A stretch of 64,000 nt of DNA, taken from positions 16,078-80,077 of the forward strand of contig DATAZE010000005.1 in assembly GCA_036272195.1 (NCBI GenBank). The letters are read 5' to 3'. Within the stretch, counting starts at the first letter, position 1; each line of letters begins with the position of its first letter. The notes below the pieces were generated by a model. That model worked only from the letters and a program-made list of their open reading frames with translations. It searched no databases and was not told the DNA's origin. The translations under genes and the position numbers were made by a program. This DNA is from DASXHY01 sp036272195 (lineage in GTDB: Bacteria > Verrucomicrobiota > Verrucomicrobiia > Limisphaerales > DASXHY01). Of the stretch, positions 41,730-51,022 are shown in pieces.

Positions 41730-44700
41730 GTGTTTTCGTCTCATTCATTCAAAGCGTCAAACCAGTCGATCGTCATTCATTTTTGGACAGTCTTTTTGCT
41801 CCTGGCACTGACCGCCTCTGTGTCGGCTCAAAATACCCCCTCACAAAAGCTGCGCGGCCACATTCCCGCCGCCGTGTCGAAGCTGACACCGTTGAGTCTG
41901 GAGAATAGTTCCGATCGCTTGCAACTGGCCATTGGCCTGCCGCTGCGGAACCAGGACGATCTCACCAATCTGCTTCAACAAATTTACGACCCGGCGAGTC
42001 CGAATTTTCATCGTTACCTGACCCCCGAGGAATTCACCGCCAGATTCGGCCCGACGGAAGCGGACTACCAGGCGGTCATCCGTTATGCGAACCAGAACGG
42101 CTTAATTGTGACGGCGACTCATCCGAATCGCGTCGTCGTGGACGTGGAAGCCCCGGTGGCCAATATCGAGAAATCCTTTCATGTCACCATGCGGAACTAT
42201 CAGCATCCGCGGGAAGCCCGCACATTCCACGCGCCCGATACGGAACCGACGGTTGATTTGGCCGTTCCCATTTTGCACATCAGCGGCTTGGACAACTATT
42301 CGTTGCCGCATCCCAAACTTAAACCCCGCCCCTCGGCGTTGACGGCGAAGGCCACGCCCAAATGGGGATCCGCGCCCGGCGGAGCCTACCAGGGAAATGA
42401 TTTTCGCGCGGCGTATTCGGTCGGCTCACTGACCGGCGCCGGCCAAAGTGTGGGGCTGTTGCAGTTTGACGGATATTATCCGGCGGACATCACGAACTAC
42501 GAGAGCCAGGCCGGGTTGCCGAACGTGACGCTGGTCAATGTGCCCGTGCGCGGCGGTGTCAACACTCCCGGCAGCGGCGTTGGCGAAGTCTCGCTGGATA
42601 TCGAGATGGTCATGTCCATGGCTCCGGGCATTTCCAAAATAATTGTTTATGAAGCGCCGAACCCGAGCCCGTGGGTGGACCTGTTGAGCCGCATGGCCAA
42701 CGACAACCTCGCCAAACAATTGAGCTGCTCCTGGGGCGGCGGCCCTCCCGACCCGACTTCCGAGCAGGTCTTTTTGCAAATGGCGTTGCAGGGACAAACC
42801 TTCTTCAACGCCAGCGGCGATTCCGACGCATTCACTGGTGCGATCGATTTTCCTTCCGAAAGCACGAACATCACGCAAGTCGGCGGCACGACCCTGACCA
42901 CCACCGGACCCGGCGGTTCGTATACCTCGGAAACCGCTTGGAATTGGGGCGATGACGAAGGCACCAGCGGCGGCGTCAGCACGACTTACGCGATCCCGAC
43001 TTATCAGCAGGGCATCAACATGACCGCCAACCTCGGTTCGACCACCATGCGAAATATTCCCGACGTCGCCCTTACGGCGGATGACGTCTATGTCGTTTAC
43101 GGCAACGGCTCGACCGGCGTATTCGGCGGCACTAGTTGCGCCGCGCCGTTGTGGGCGGGCTTCATGGCCCTCGTCAATCAACAGGCCGCCATGGGCGGTC
43201 GTTCGCCTCTGGGATTTATCAACCCGGCCATTTATGCGATTGGGAAATCAAATCCGAATTACACCACCCTGTTTCACGACGTCACCACCGGCAATAATTT
43301 TAACTCCACCAGCCCCAACAAATTCCCCGCGGTCGCCGGCTACGACCTTTGCACCGGCTGGGGCACGCCCAACGGCACCAACTTGATCAATGCGCTCGCG
43401 CCGCTCGTTATGTCTCCGGTGATCACCGCCGCCGGCGCGACGCTGATCGCCGAGGGTTGCCTTCCGACCAACGGCGTCATTGATTCCGGCGAGACGGTTA
43501 CGGTGAATTTTTCGCTGCAGAACACCGGCCCGGTGAACTCAACCAATCTGGTAGTCACGCTGCTCGCGACGAACGGCGTGGCAGTGCCGAGCGGCCCGCA
43601 AAATTACGGCGCGCTTGCATCGGGCGGTTCGGCAGTGAGCCGGTCCTTCAGCTTCACCGCGGTGGCGGCGTGTGGCGGGACCATTACGCCGACGTTTCAA
43701 TTGCAGGACGGCGCCGCGAATCTCGGCACGGTGACCTTCAGCTTTCCGTTGGGCAGTCTCGCCGCGACGGTAACGCAAAATTTTGACAGTGTTACCGCGC
43801 CAGCACTTCCGACCGGTTGGACGACCACGCACGGCGGCGCGCAAGCTGCGTGGAAGACGACGAGTTCCACATCGGACAGCGCGCCGAATTCCGCCTTTAC
43901 GGTCGGCGCGGCCACCATCGGCTCCAATGCGCTGGTTAGCACGAGCATTGCACTGCCCGCCGGGACGCCCGGCCGGTTGGCTTTCCGAAACAGTTACAAT
44001 CTGGAAGCCAGCACGCTTAACGACACCACGGCTTACGACGGCGGTGTTCTGGAAATAAAAATCGGTTCGGGTGCGTTTACCGATATTGAATCAGCTGGCG
44101 GAACTTTTCTCAGTGGCGGTTACAATCGGATTGTCGACGCGACCCACAGCAGTCCATTGAGCAGTCGGCAGGTGTGGAGCGGAAATTCCGGCGGCTTCAT
44201 CACCACAGTGGTCATTCTGCCCTCGGCGGCGTCCGGTCAAACGGTTCAATTTCGCTGGGTCTGTGGCACTGACAACAGTCTCGCCAGTTCGGGCTGGTAT
44301 ATCGATTCCATCATCGTCAGCAACATCACCTGTTGCGCGAGCAGTGTGGCGGATATCGCTGCCGGCGACTCAGTTTCACCCGCGACAGTGAATCTTTCCA
44401 GCAATGTTATCTTCACGCTGAATGTGACAAATTTTGGCCCGAGCGCGGCCGGTTCGGTAGCCGTGGCGGACAACTTGCCCGCCGGTTTGACGTTCACGAC
44501 CGCATCCGTCAGCCAGGGCACTTGGAGCAACAACGGAAATTCTTTCACTGCCTCGCTCGGAACCATTGCCAATGGAGCCCGGGCGACCGTGACCATTCAA
44601 GCCACGGCCGCCAGCGCGGGCCAATGGACCAACAGCGCAACGATTTCCTCGGGCACAACTGATACCAATGTCGTGAACAACTTCGCGACCGCGTTGCTGA

Positions 44701-45524
44701 CCGTCAACGTGGCAAATCCGTCATTGGTGCTCTCCACTATCCCGGATTTCACAATCCTCGAAAAAAGCACCCTCACCTTTACGAACAACGCCTCGGAAAC
44801 CGGCCAGTCAGGCCCGGTATTGAGCTACAGCTTGAGCAACGCGCCTGCGGGAGCTTCGATTGACGAAAATAGCGGCATATTCACTTGGACGCCGACGGAA
44901 GCGCAAGGGCCAGCTACAAACCAGATTATGCTCGTCGTCACCGATAACAGCACACCATCCATCAGCACCGCGCAAAGTTTTAATGTGACGGTGCTTGAAA
45001 GCAATGAACCGCCCGTGCTCGCCCCTGTGGCGAATCGCGCGATTCATGCCGGGATGACTCTCGCCGTGACCAACCCGGCCACGGACCCCGATCTTCCGGC
45101 AAATTCGCTGACGTTCAGCCTGAATTCCGCTCCCGCTGGCGCGAACATAAACGCGACCAACGGAGTGTTCTCGTGGACGCCTAACAGTTCATTCGTGAAC
45201 ACCTCCAATACAGTCACCGTCGTCGTGACAGATGATAATCCGTGGGCCGTTAACCAGCAGCACTTGAGCGCTTCCAACTCATTCATCATTTTCGTCGCGC
45301 CGCCACCGGCATTCTCGGCCGGCACAGTGTCCGGCGGAGCTCTCACCCTGACGTGGAGTTCCATATCCGGCCAAACCTATCGCGTGCAATACAGCACAAA
45401 TCTCACGGGCACCAACTGGACCGATTTTCCTCCCGACGTGACGGCGAATGACGTGACCGCAAGCAAGACCGATTCGAATCTGACCAACGTGCAGAAGTTT
45501 TACCGAATCATGGTTCTGCCGTAA
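41730..45524 (+). CDS. Secreted S53 (sedolisin/kumamolisin-like) peptidase with large C-terminal adhesion-type region
   Basis: 1264 residues from the GTG at 41730. A signal peptide (HFWTVFLLLALTASVSAQ) is followed by a pro-kumamolisin activation domain (~45-190: LDNYSLP end, EEFTARFGPTEADYQAV). The catalytic domain is ~210-560 with Glu286 and Asp290 (GEVSLDIEMVMSMAPG), Asp364 (ASGDSD) and Ser469 (GGTSCAAPLWAG). These are the S53 Ser-Glu-Asp set plus oxyanion Asp, and the calcium site is near HDVTTGNN. The C-terminus has a DUF11-type repeat (FTLNVTNFGPSAAGSVAVAD), two He_PIG/Ig-like repeats (GASIDENSGIFTWTPTEAQG; ANINATNGVFSWTPNSS) and a terminal SGQTYRVQYSTNLTGTNWTD domain found on many verrucomicrobial surface proteins. 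An acid or neutral extracellular protease is likely. Confidence 0.9.
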   Translation: MFSSHSFKASNQSIVIHFWTVFLLLALTASVSAQNTPSQKLRGHIPAAVSKLTPLSLENSSDRLQLAIGLPLRNQDDLTNLLQQIYDPASPNFHRYLTPEEFTARFGPTEADYQAVIRYANQNGLIVTATHPNRVVVDVEAPVANIEKSFHVTMRNYQHPREARTFHAPDTEPTVDLAVPILHISGLDNYSLPHPKLKPRPSALTAKATPKWGSAPGGAYQGNDFRAAYSVGSLTGAGQSVGLLQFDGYYPADITNYESQAGLPNVTLVNVPVRGGVNTPGSGVGEVSLDIEMVMSMAPGISKIIVYEAPNPSPWVDLLSRMANDNLAKQLSCSWGGGPPDPTSEQVFLQMALQGQTFFNASGDSDAFTGAIDFPSESTNITQVGGTTLTTTGPGGSYTSETAWNWGDDEGTSGGVSTTYAIPTYQQGINMTANLGSTTMRNIPDVALTADDVYVVYGNGSTGVFGGTSCAAPLWAGFMALVNQQAAMGGRSPLGFINPAIYAIGKSNPNYTTLFHDVTTGNNFNSTSPNKFPAVAGYDLCTGWGTPNGTNLINALAPLVMSPVITAAGATLIAEGCLPTNGVIDSGETVTVNFSLQNTGPVNSTNLVVTLLATNGVAVPSGPQNYGALASGGSAVSRSFSFTAVAACGGTITPTFQLQDGAANLGTVTFSFPLGSLAATVTQNFDSVTAPALPTGWTTTHGGAQAAWKTTSSTSDSAPNSAFTVGAATIGSNALVSTSIALPAGTPGRLAFRNSYNLEASTLNDTTAYDGGVLEIKIGSGAFTDIESAGGTFLSGGYNRIVDATHSSPLSSRQVWSGNSGGFITTVVILPSAASGQTVQFRWVCGTDNSLASSGWYIDSIIVSNITCCASSVADIAAGDSVSPATVNLSSNVIFTLNVTNFGPSAAGSVAVADNLPAGLTFTTASVSQGTWSNNGNSFTASLGTIANGARATVTIQATAASAGQWTNSATISSGTTDTNVVNNFATALLTVNVANPSLVLSTIPDFTILEKSTLTFTNNASETGQSGPVLSYSLSNAPAGASIDENSGIFTWTPTEAQGPATNQIMLVVTDNSTPSISTAQSFNVTVLESNEPPVLAPVANRAIHAGMTLAVTNPATDPDLPANSLTFSLNSAPAGANINATNGVFSWTPNSSFVNTSNTVTVVVTDDNPWAVNQQHLSASNSFIIFVAPPPAFSAGTVSGGALTLTWSSISGQTYRVQYSTNLTGTNWTDFPPDVTANDVTASKTDSNLTNVQKFYRIMVLP

Positions 45525-45528
45525 GGAT

Positions 45529-45600
45529 AGTGGCACCGGCATCTTGCCCGTGCGATTCAAGCGGATGTGGAAACGCCCGGGCGGAACGCCCGCGCCACTA
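45529..45600. repeat. Palindromic repeat, family 1, copy 4
   Basis: agtggcaccggcatcttgcc at the left, gggcggaacgcccgcgccact at the right. It begins four bases after the S53 peptidase stop. Confidence 0.75.
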
Positions 45601-45709
45601 AATTGACTTTTCTCCCTCGTCCGTCATAATCGCCTTCCATGAGTTCAGTTTTCTCGGAAATCGCCGGCGAGCGTAACCACTAAGGGCTTCATCTTTAACC
45701 CGCACCGTT

Positions 45710-48700
45710 TTGAAAAATATTTTTCGCATTTCGGCTTTTTTGACGCTTCTCGCATTCTGCAATTCCACCCCGGCGGCTCCTCACAAGCTCCGCGTGGACG
45801 ATCCCGCGCTCGCCAAAAGCCTTGCGGCGCAGGGCGCTAAAGTAATCGGCGATTACGGAGCGTTCACCGTGTTCGATGTGGATGATTCTCTTATTGCCGG
45901 TGGCGCGGGCAACCGTGTGGAAATCGCGGACGATTGGAACTTAATCCAGCTCAACTCGCGCGTGCTCGATACTCGCGCGCCGGAGACAAAGGCCCTCCGC
46001 AAATCACGCGGCGCCTTCGCTGGCAGGCGGCTGCATCTGGTGCAATTCGCCGGCCCCATCAAGCCCGAATGGCTGGCGGCGCTCAAACAGACCGGGGTTC
46101 GGATCGTTAGTTACATTCCCGAAAATGCCTACCTCATTTACGGCGATGCCGCTGCACTCGCGCGGATGCAAACCTGGGCCGCAACGTCGGAATTTGCGCA
46201 ATGGGAAGGCGAATACACCGGCGACTTAAAAATCCATTCGCAAGCGCGCGCGCTGGCCATGACGAAGACCGGCAACAAAGCCGAGTCCAACCTGTTCGCG
46301 ATTCAATTGCTCGTAGACACCAATTCGAATCCAGCCACGCTCGCGCTGATTAACAGTTTAAAAACCGCCTCTGCACGCATGGATTTTGCCCGCGGCCTCT
46401 ACCGCAACTTCGTTGTGGCACTGCCGGCGGATCAATTGGACGCCATCGCCGCGCAACCAGACGTGATTTCAATTCATCCGTATGCCGAGCCCAAGAAACG
46501 CGACGAGCGGCAAGACCAGATCATCGCGGGCAATCTCACCACCAATCACGCCCCGACCGGTCCCGGTTATCTGGCCTGGCTCGCCGGCAAAGGATTCACC
46601 CAGGCACAGTTTGACGCTTCCGGTCTCGTCGTGGACGTATCCGACAGCGGCGTCGACAATGGCACCCTGACACCCGGCCATTTCGGTCTCTATTCGCTTG
46701 GCAATCCGGCCCGTCCCAGCCGGCTCGCTTACGCGGGCATTCAAGGAACCCCGAATCCGGGGGGCACCACTGCGGGTTGCGATGGCCACGGCGCGCTCAA
46801 CAGCCATATCATCGCCGATTATGATGATTACACCGGTTTTCAACACCAGGACTTGGAGGGGTTCAGTTATGGCGTCGGCGTGTGCCCGTTCGTCAAAATC
46901 GGCTCATCCGTGATTTTTGACAACAGCGTGCCGGAGCAGGACTTTACCAGTCCGGATTACAACGCGCTCGCTTCCCACGCCTATGGCAATGGCGCGCGAA
47001 TCAGCAACAACAGTTGGGGTTCGGATGTCGCCGGCGACTATACCTTCGAGTCCCAGACCTACGACGCGCTCGTCCGCGATGCACAAGCGGATATTGCCGG
47101 AAACCAGGAGATGACTTTTGCGTTTGCGGCGGGCAATGCCGGCCCGTGCATGCGCGGCCCGGGTGTTGTTCTCGGGATTGATTCGCCGGGCTTGGCGAAA
47201 AATGTCATCGCGGTGGGCGCATCGGAAAACGTGCGCTCGCTTTCAATTGCCAACGGCGGCAGCGATCCAGCCGGCAACGATGCTTGCAGCGAAACGGATG
47301 CGAACGCGAACAGCGCCGATGACATTGACTGCGGCTCCAGCCACGGACCGTGCGCGGATGGGCGCATGAAACCGGACCTCGTCGCGCCCGGCATCCACAT
47401 CACCGGCGGCGTTCCACAAATCACACCTCCGCCGTCGCCTCTTGGTTTGGGTGAAGCGATTTCCTGTTTTGATTCCGAGGGCGTCTGCGCCTTGCCGCAC
47501 AGCGGCACGAGGGGAAACACCAACAATTTTTTCCCGCTCGGCCAGCAATTTTACACCGAATCCTCCGGCACGAGCCACTCCACTCCAGTGGTCGCAGGAG
47601 CGTGCGCCCTCATCCGCCAGTTTTTTATCAACAGCAATTTCGACGCTCCCAGCCCCGCGATGACGAAAGCTTTTTTAATCAACTCAGCGCGTTACCTGAC
47701 TGGTAGCGGTGCCAAAGACAATTTGTGGTCGCCGAGCCAGGGCATGGGTGAGGTGAATCTCGGGACTGCGTTTGACGGCACGGCGCGGTTTCTTCGCGAT
47801 CAGGTTTCCGCCGATAAATTCACCGGCACGGGCCAGCGGCGCGTGTTTGTAGGGCAGGTCGTTGATTCCAGCAAACCTTTCCGTGTCACCGTCGGATGGA
47901 CGGACGCGCCGGGAAATACTTCGGGCGCGGCTTACAACAATGATCTCGATCTCACCGTCACGATCGGCGGCAATACCTACAAGGGAAATGTTTTCAAAGG
48001 CCAATACTCGGTCACCGGCGGAAAGGCCGATACAAAAAACAATGTCGAAAATGTGTTCCTGCCGCCCGGCGTAAGCGGCAATTTTACCGTTACGGTCACC
48101 GCGGCGAATATCAATTCCGACGGCGTCCCAAATGAGGAGCCGGCGCTGGACCAGGATTTCGCGCTCGTCATTTACAACGGCACGGCAGCCAGCGTCGCGG
48201 CCTACACGCCCATCGCTGCGACTTACAATGGTTTATTCCTGGAAGACACTGGCGCGGAGTTGGGCCGCTCCGGCGCCATTTCGGTCAACGCAGCGCTCTC
48301 AGGTGCCTATACCGCGAAGCTGCAGCTCGGCGCGAAAAGCTACTCCTTCAGTGGAATGTTTGATGCCTCCGGCGCGGCCACCAATACCGTTACCCGTAAG
48401 GGACTGGCGACCCTCGGCGTGGGCCTGAATATTAGCCCGTTCGACAATGATGTGCTTGCCGGCGCCATAAGCGACCCGGGAAACTGGAATGCTCATCTGC
48501 GCGCCGAGCGCGCTTTTCCCAATTCCAAGACAAATTCAACACCGTTAGCCGCTCACTACACTGTGATTTTTCCAGGCACGAATGGCGACGCACAATTTCC
48601 CGTCGGCGATGGCTGCGGCGCGGTGACGGTGAGCACGTCTGGCAAAATCAAATTTACCGGCGCGCTGGCGGACGGAACCAAGCTGTCGCAAAGCTCGGCT

Positions 48701-49195
48701 GTGTCGGTGAATGGCAATTGGCCGCTTTACGTTTCGCTTTATGCGGGGCAGGGGCAAATTCTCGGCTGGCTCAGCTTCACGAATTCGGGAGGAGAAAATC
48801 CGGACGGCGATGTCGACTGGCTCAAGAACGCAACCACCGGGGCGAAGTTGTATCCGAACGGGTTTAATTTCGGCGTCCACGCCACCGGCTCGATTTACAA
48901 TCCGGCGGCATCGCCTTTGATCAACTTTGCGAATGGCGTGGTTGTTTTGACCGGCGGAAATCTCGCGAACGCCGTCACCGGCGACGTGACCGTGGCCGGC
49001 ACGAGTGCGACCGGCGCGAATAAATTGAGCCTGAAGCTCAATGCCGCCAACGGCACTTTCAAAGGCAGCGCGCCCAATCCGCCTGGCAAGCCGATTTCAT
49101 TCACCGGCGTGTTCCTGCAAAATCAAAATTTCGGTTCCGGCTATTTCCTGGGCACAAATCAAAGCGGCCGGATTTTCTTTGCCCCGGCGAATTAA
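45710..49195 (+). CDS. Secreted S8 subtilisin-like peptidase with large C-terminal region
   Basis: 1161 residues from TTG at 45710. A signal peptide (FRISAFLTLLAFCNSTPAA) is followed by a ~270-residue N-terminal region with an inhibitor-like end (ALPADQLDAIAAQPDVISIH). The S8 triad is Asp312 (VDVSDSGVD), His360 (GCDGHGALNSH) and Ser622 (ESSGTSHSTPVVAG), with Asn476 in FAAGNAGP. The catalytic domain is followed by a beta-sandwich P-domain-like block (RVTVGWTDAPGNTSGAAYNN) and a long C-terminal region with two similar halves (~840-1160). There is no clear sorting motif. It follows the S53 gene, separated by a palindrome and about 110 bases. Both are likely degradative. Confidence 0.9.
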   Translation: MKNIFRISAFLTLLAFCNSTPAAPHKLRVDDPALAKSLAAQGAKVIGDYGAFTVFDVDDSLIAGGAGNRVEIADDWNLIQLNSRVLDTRAPETKALRKSRGAFAGRRLHLVQFAGPIKPEWLAALKQTGVRIVSYIPENAYLIYGDAAALARMQTWAATSEFAQWEGEYTGDLKIHSQARALAMTKTGNKAESNLFAIQLLVDTNSNPATLALINSLKTASARMDFARGLYRNFVVALPADQLDAIAAQPDVISIHPYAEPKKRDERQDQIIAGNLTTNHAPTGPGYLAWLAGKGFTQAQFDASGLVVDVSDSGVDNGTLTPGHFGLYSLGNPARPSRLAYAGIQGTPNPGGTTAGCDGHGALNSHIIADYDDYTGFQHQDLEGFSYGVGVCPFVKIGSSVIFDNSVPEQDFTSPDYNALASHAYGNGARISNNSWGSDVAGDYTFESQTYDALVRDAQADIAGNQEMTFAFAAGNAGPCMRGPGVVLGIDSPGLAKNVIAVGASENVRSLSIANGGSDPAGNDACSETDANANSADDIDCGSSHGPCADGRMKPDLVAPGIHITGGVPQITPPPSPLGLGEAISCFDSEGVCALPHSGTRGNTNNFFPLGQQFYTESSGTSHSTPVVAGACALIRQFFINSNFDAPSPAMTKAFLINSARYLTGSGAKDNLWSPSQGMGEVNLGTAFDGTARFLRDQVSADKFTGTGQRRVFVGQVVDSSKPFRVTVGWTDAPGNTSGAAYNNDLDLTVTIGGNTYKGNVFKGQYSVTGGKADTKNNVENVFLPPGVSGNFTVTVTAANINSDGVPNEEPALDQDFALVIYNGTAASVAAYTPIAATYNGLFLEDTGAELGRSGAISVNAALSGAYTAKLQLGAKSYSFSGMFDASGAATNTVTRKGLATLGVGLNISPFDNDVLAGAISDPGNWNAHLRAERAFPNSKTNSTPLAAHYTVIFPGTNGDAQFPVGDGCGAVTVSTSGKIKFTGALADGTKLSQSSAVSVNGNWPLYVSLYAGQGQILGWLSFTNSGGENPDGDVDWLKNATTGAKLYPNGFNFGVHATGSIYNPAASPLINFANGVVVLTGGNLANAVTGDVTVAGTSATGANKLSLKLNAANGTFKGSAPNPPGKPISFTGVFLQNQNFGSGYFLGTNQSGRIFFAPAN

Positions 49196-49299
49196 ACGTA
49201 AGGCAGGTATCCGCTCTGTAGAAATCACGCTGGGAGCAAACAATCCGTAAGTCATTGAGCAGGGTGACGGCTTTTTCTATCCGGAAATTTAATTAGTTG

Positions 49300-49445
49300 C
49301 GGTCTGAGAGGACGTCGGCGACCCCGCCGGAAACCACTCTCACTTCTATTTGCTCTGCGCTGAAAGCGCAACACAAGACAGCCCAGGGCAACGCCCTGGG
49401 AACGCTGTTCAAAAAATCCAAGCCCTGAATGGGCGTCACAGAATC
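49300..49445. repeat. REP-like composite (variant of the transposase-flanking REP)
   Basis: In the 293-base gap before dtd: agcccagggcaacgccctgg + gaac stem-loop at ~49380, then ccaagccctgaatgggcgtc, matching the 'agccc...gggcg' part order of the REP copies. gcgctgaaagcgc is another small hairpin. No gene. Confidence 0.55.
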
Positions 49446-49488
49446 TGATCTGTGATGATTCTGAACCATCGGCATTCCGCTCCCCAAT

Positions 49489-49944
49489 TCACTCGCGCAA
49501 TTTCGAATCAATAATAATCGTCACTGGCCCTTTATTGACGAGGCTCACCTGCATGTCCGCACCGAATTCCCCTGTCTGGATCGCCTTCCCGAACTCCTGC
49601 GACAACCGCGCGATGAACTGCTGATAAAGCGGCACCGCGATTTCAGGCCGCGCGGAGCGGATATAAGATGGCCGATTTCCCTTTTTGGTGCTGGCGAACA
49701 AGGTGAACTGGCTGATCAGTAGGATCCCGCCGCCATTCGTTTCCTGCACCGAACGGTTCATCACTCCGTTCTCGTCATCGAAAATGCGTAGCCGCACGAT
49801 TTTGCCGCTCAACCACTCGATATCTTCCGCGCCATCCGCTTCTTCAACCGCCAAAAGAACGAGCAACCCGGCTTCAATCGCGCCCTTGACCGTTCCGTCG
49901 ATGGTCACTTTCGCTTCAGAAACTCGCTGGATGACTGCTCGCAT
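49489..49944 (-). CDS. dtd: D-aminoacyl-tRNA deacylase
   Basis: Removes D-amino acids mischarged on tRNA. 151 residues, normal. It starts MRAVIQRVSEAKVTIDG. The cross-subunit active-site motifs are LLISQFTLFAST (SQFTL) and LVNKGPVTIII (N-x-GP-V-T). Cytoplasmic dimer. It stands alone, divergent from a small membrane protein gene. Confidence 0.95.
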   Translation of the reverse strand: MRAVIQRVSEAKVTIDGTVKGAIEAGLLVLLAVEEADGAEDIEWLSGKIVRLRIFDDENGVMNRSVQETNGGGILLISQFTLFASTKKGNRPSYIRSARPEIAVPLYQQFIARLSQEFGKAIQTGEFGADMQVSLVNKGPVTIIIDSKLRE

Positions 49945-50018
49945 GTTGGTTGAATAGGTCAGCTTTTAATTCCATTTTTGGGGTAGCTGCCCCACTGCGC
50001 AAACTCTTTTCAGCAGTT

Positions 50019-50210
50019 ATGTTGATCGATATGAAAACCAACGATTTGACGGAGAAGTTGCAGGACTTTCAACAACGCGCCACCGAAACCGCTCGCAATG
50101 TCCGCGACGTGACGGATGATTACGTTCATGAAAATGCGTGGACCAGCGTAGCCATTGCGGCTCTGGCCGGTTGTGTGGTCGGGTTTTTCCTGGGCCGCAA
50201 CCGGGATTAA
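50019..50210 (+). CDS. ElaB/YqjD/DUF883-type small membrane protein
   Basis: 63 residues from the ATG at 50019 (or 60 from 50031). It has an N-terminal amphipathic charged helix (KTNDLTEKLQDFQQRATETA), then DYVHENAWTSVAIAALAGCV and VGFFLGRNRD, the C-terminal membrane anchor ending with the typical G-R-x-x. This is the layout of ribosome/membrane-associated DUF883 proteins. Confidence 0.75.
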   Translation: MLIDMKTNDLTEKLQDFQQRATETARNVRDVTDDYVHENAWTSVAIAALAGCVVGFFLGRNRD

Positions 50211-50275
50211 GTGGGAGAAGGGGACGAGTTCCGGCGTTGATTGGCGCGAATGCTCCAGCGTCGCGACGCTGGGCG

Positions 50276-50443
50276 TCAGTGTGAGCTGCCGGAAGGCAGA
50301 CATCCAAGTTTCGCGAAGGCGACCACGTAAACGATGATGCCCGCCGCGAGAAACCACAGGTGGCCCTGCACCGCCTCGTAAATTCCCGCGCCCAAAACCA
50401 GGCCAATCAGCAAATACGCAACGATCGCGGCAAAAAATTTCAT
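50276..50443 (-). CDS. Tiny hydrophobic membrane protein (55 residues)
   Basis: Read on the minus strand from an ATG at 50443: MKFFAAIVAYLLIGLVLGAG, then IYEAVQGHLWFLAAGIIVYV and VAFAKLGCLPSGSSH. Two short hydrophobic helices. It has no family that I recognise. The stop TGA is at 50276-50278. It converges with the DUF883 gene and is supported by codon layout and a sensible start only. Confidence 0.5.
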   Translation of the reverse strand: MKFFAAIVAYLLIGLVLGAGIYEAVQGHLWFLAAGIIVYVVAFAKLGCLPSGSSH

Positions 50444-50577
50444 GTCGTTATAGTACCCTTTCGGGCTTCCACTTCAAGTAAATCTAAAAACCGATAGGGT
50501 CTTAATTTAAAGGATTGCGGCCAGGTTCGTTTCGACTAATCGAGTCATAGATCCCGAAATTCTTGATATGCTCAACC

Positions 50578-50616
50578 ATGTCGCACTCAAGCGACCTAAA
50601 GGTCGCACTCTTGAGT
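50578..50616. repeat. Short repeat 'gtcgcactcaagcgacc...'
   Basis: gtcgcactcaagcgacctaa is followed by aggtcgcactcttgag, an imperfect direct/inverted repeat of gtcgcactc. Together with the REP copy at 50683 it fills the 579-base gap 50444-51022, which holds no gene that I can support. Confidence 0.55.
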
Positions 50617-50682
50617 TGTCAAATCAGGAAACTGCTCAAAAGCCGGAAGAGCAGCGGGCGCATCTCAAAATTTGGGAACTGC

Positions 50683-50775
50683 CTCAGCCACGGAGTGGCG
50701 GTAGACGGTAGCCCACAGCGTGAGCTGTGGGAATCGAATAATAATGAAAAGAGTCGCGGAGCGGCGAAAGAACTC
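50683..50775 (+). repeat. REP-like element (copy C of the transposase-linked family)
   Basis: cagccacggagtggcggtag, then gtagcccacagcgtgagctg + tggg stem, then aataataatgaaaagagtcg and gcggagcggcgaaagaac. It differs from the copy at 57806 at roughly a tenth of positions. Compare with the element at 34281, which shares the central stem. Confidence 0.8.
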
Positions 50776-51022
50776 ACTGTTAAAAAACATGAGGATAGAT
50801 AAGCGATGCCCAAGCATCGCAAACTGTATGCTCTCATTTTTCTCGTCTCCTGAGTCAGCGATTTCTTGTGTAAATATCCACGATCAAAACGCGCTATTTG
50901 TGGCCGCAAATGGCCGGGTATTTATGACAGTTTATTTCCAACTTGGGAGACTAAAGAGCGGATTTTTAGATCGGCGCGTTTTGTGTTTTGCCGTCTCCAC
51001 TTCGCGCCTTTGCGTTGAATTC

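Noticed and set aside
50619..50909. Minus-strand 96-codon frame in the gap before the radical SAM gene
   Set aside because: Runs through the REP copy at 50683-50775 and has no domain or convincing start.
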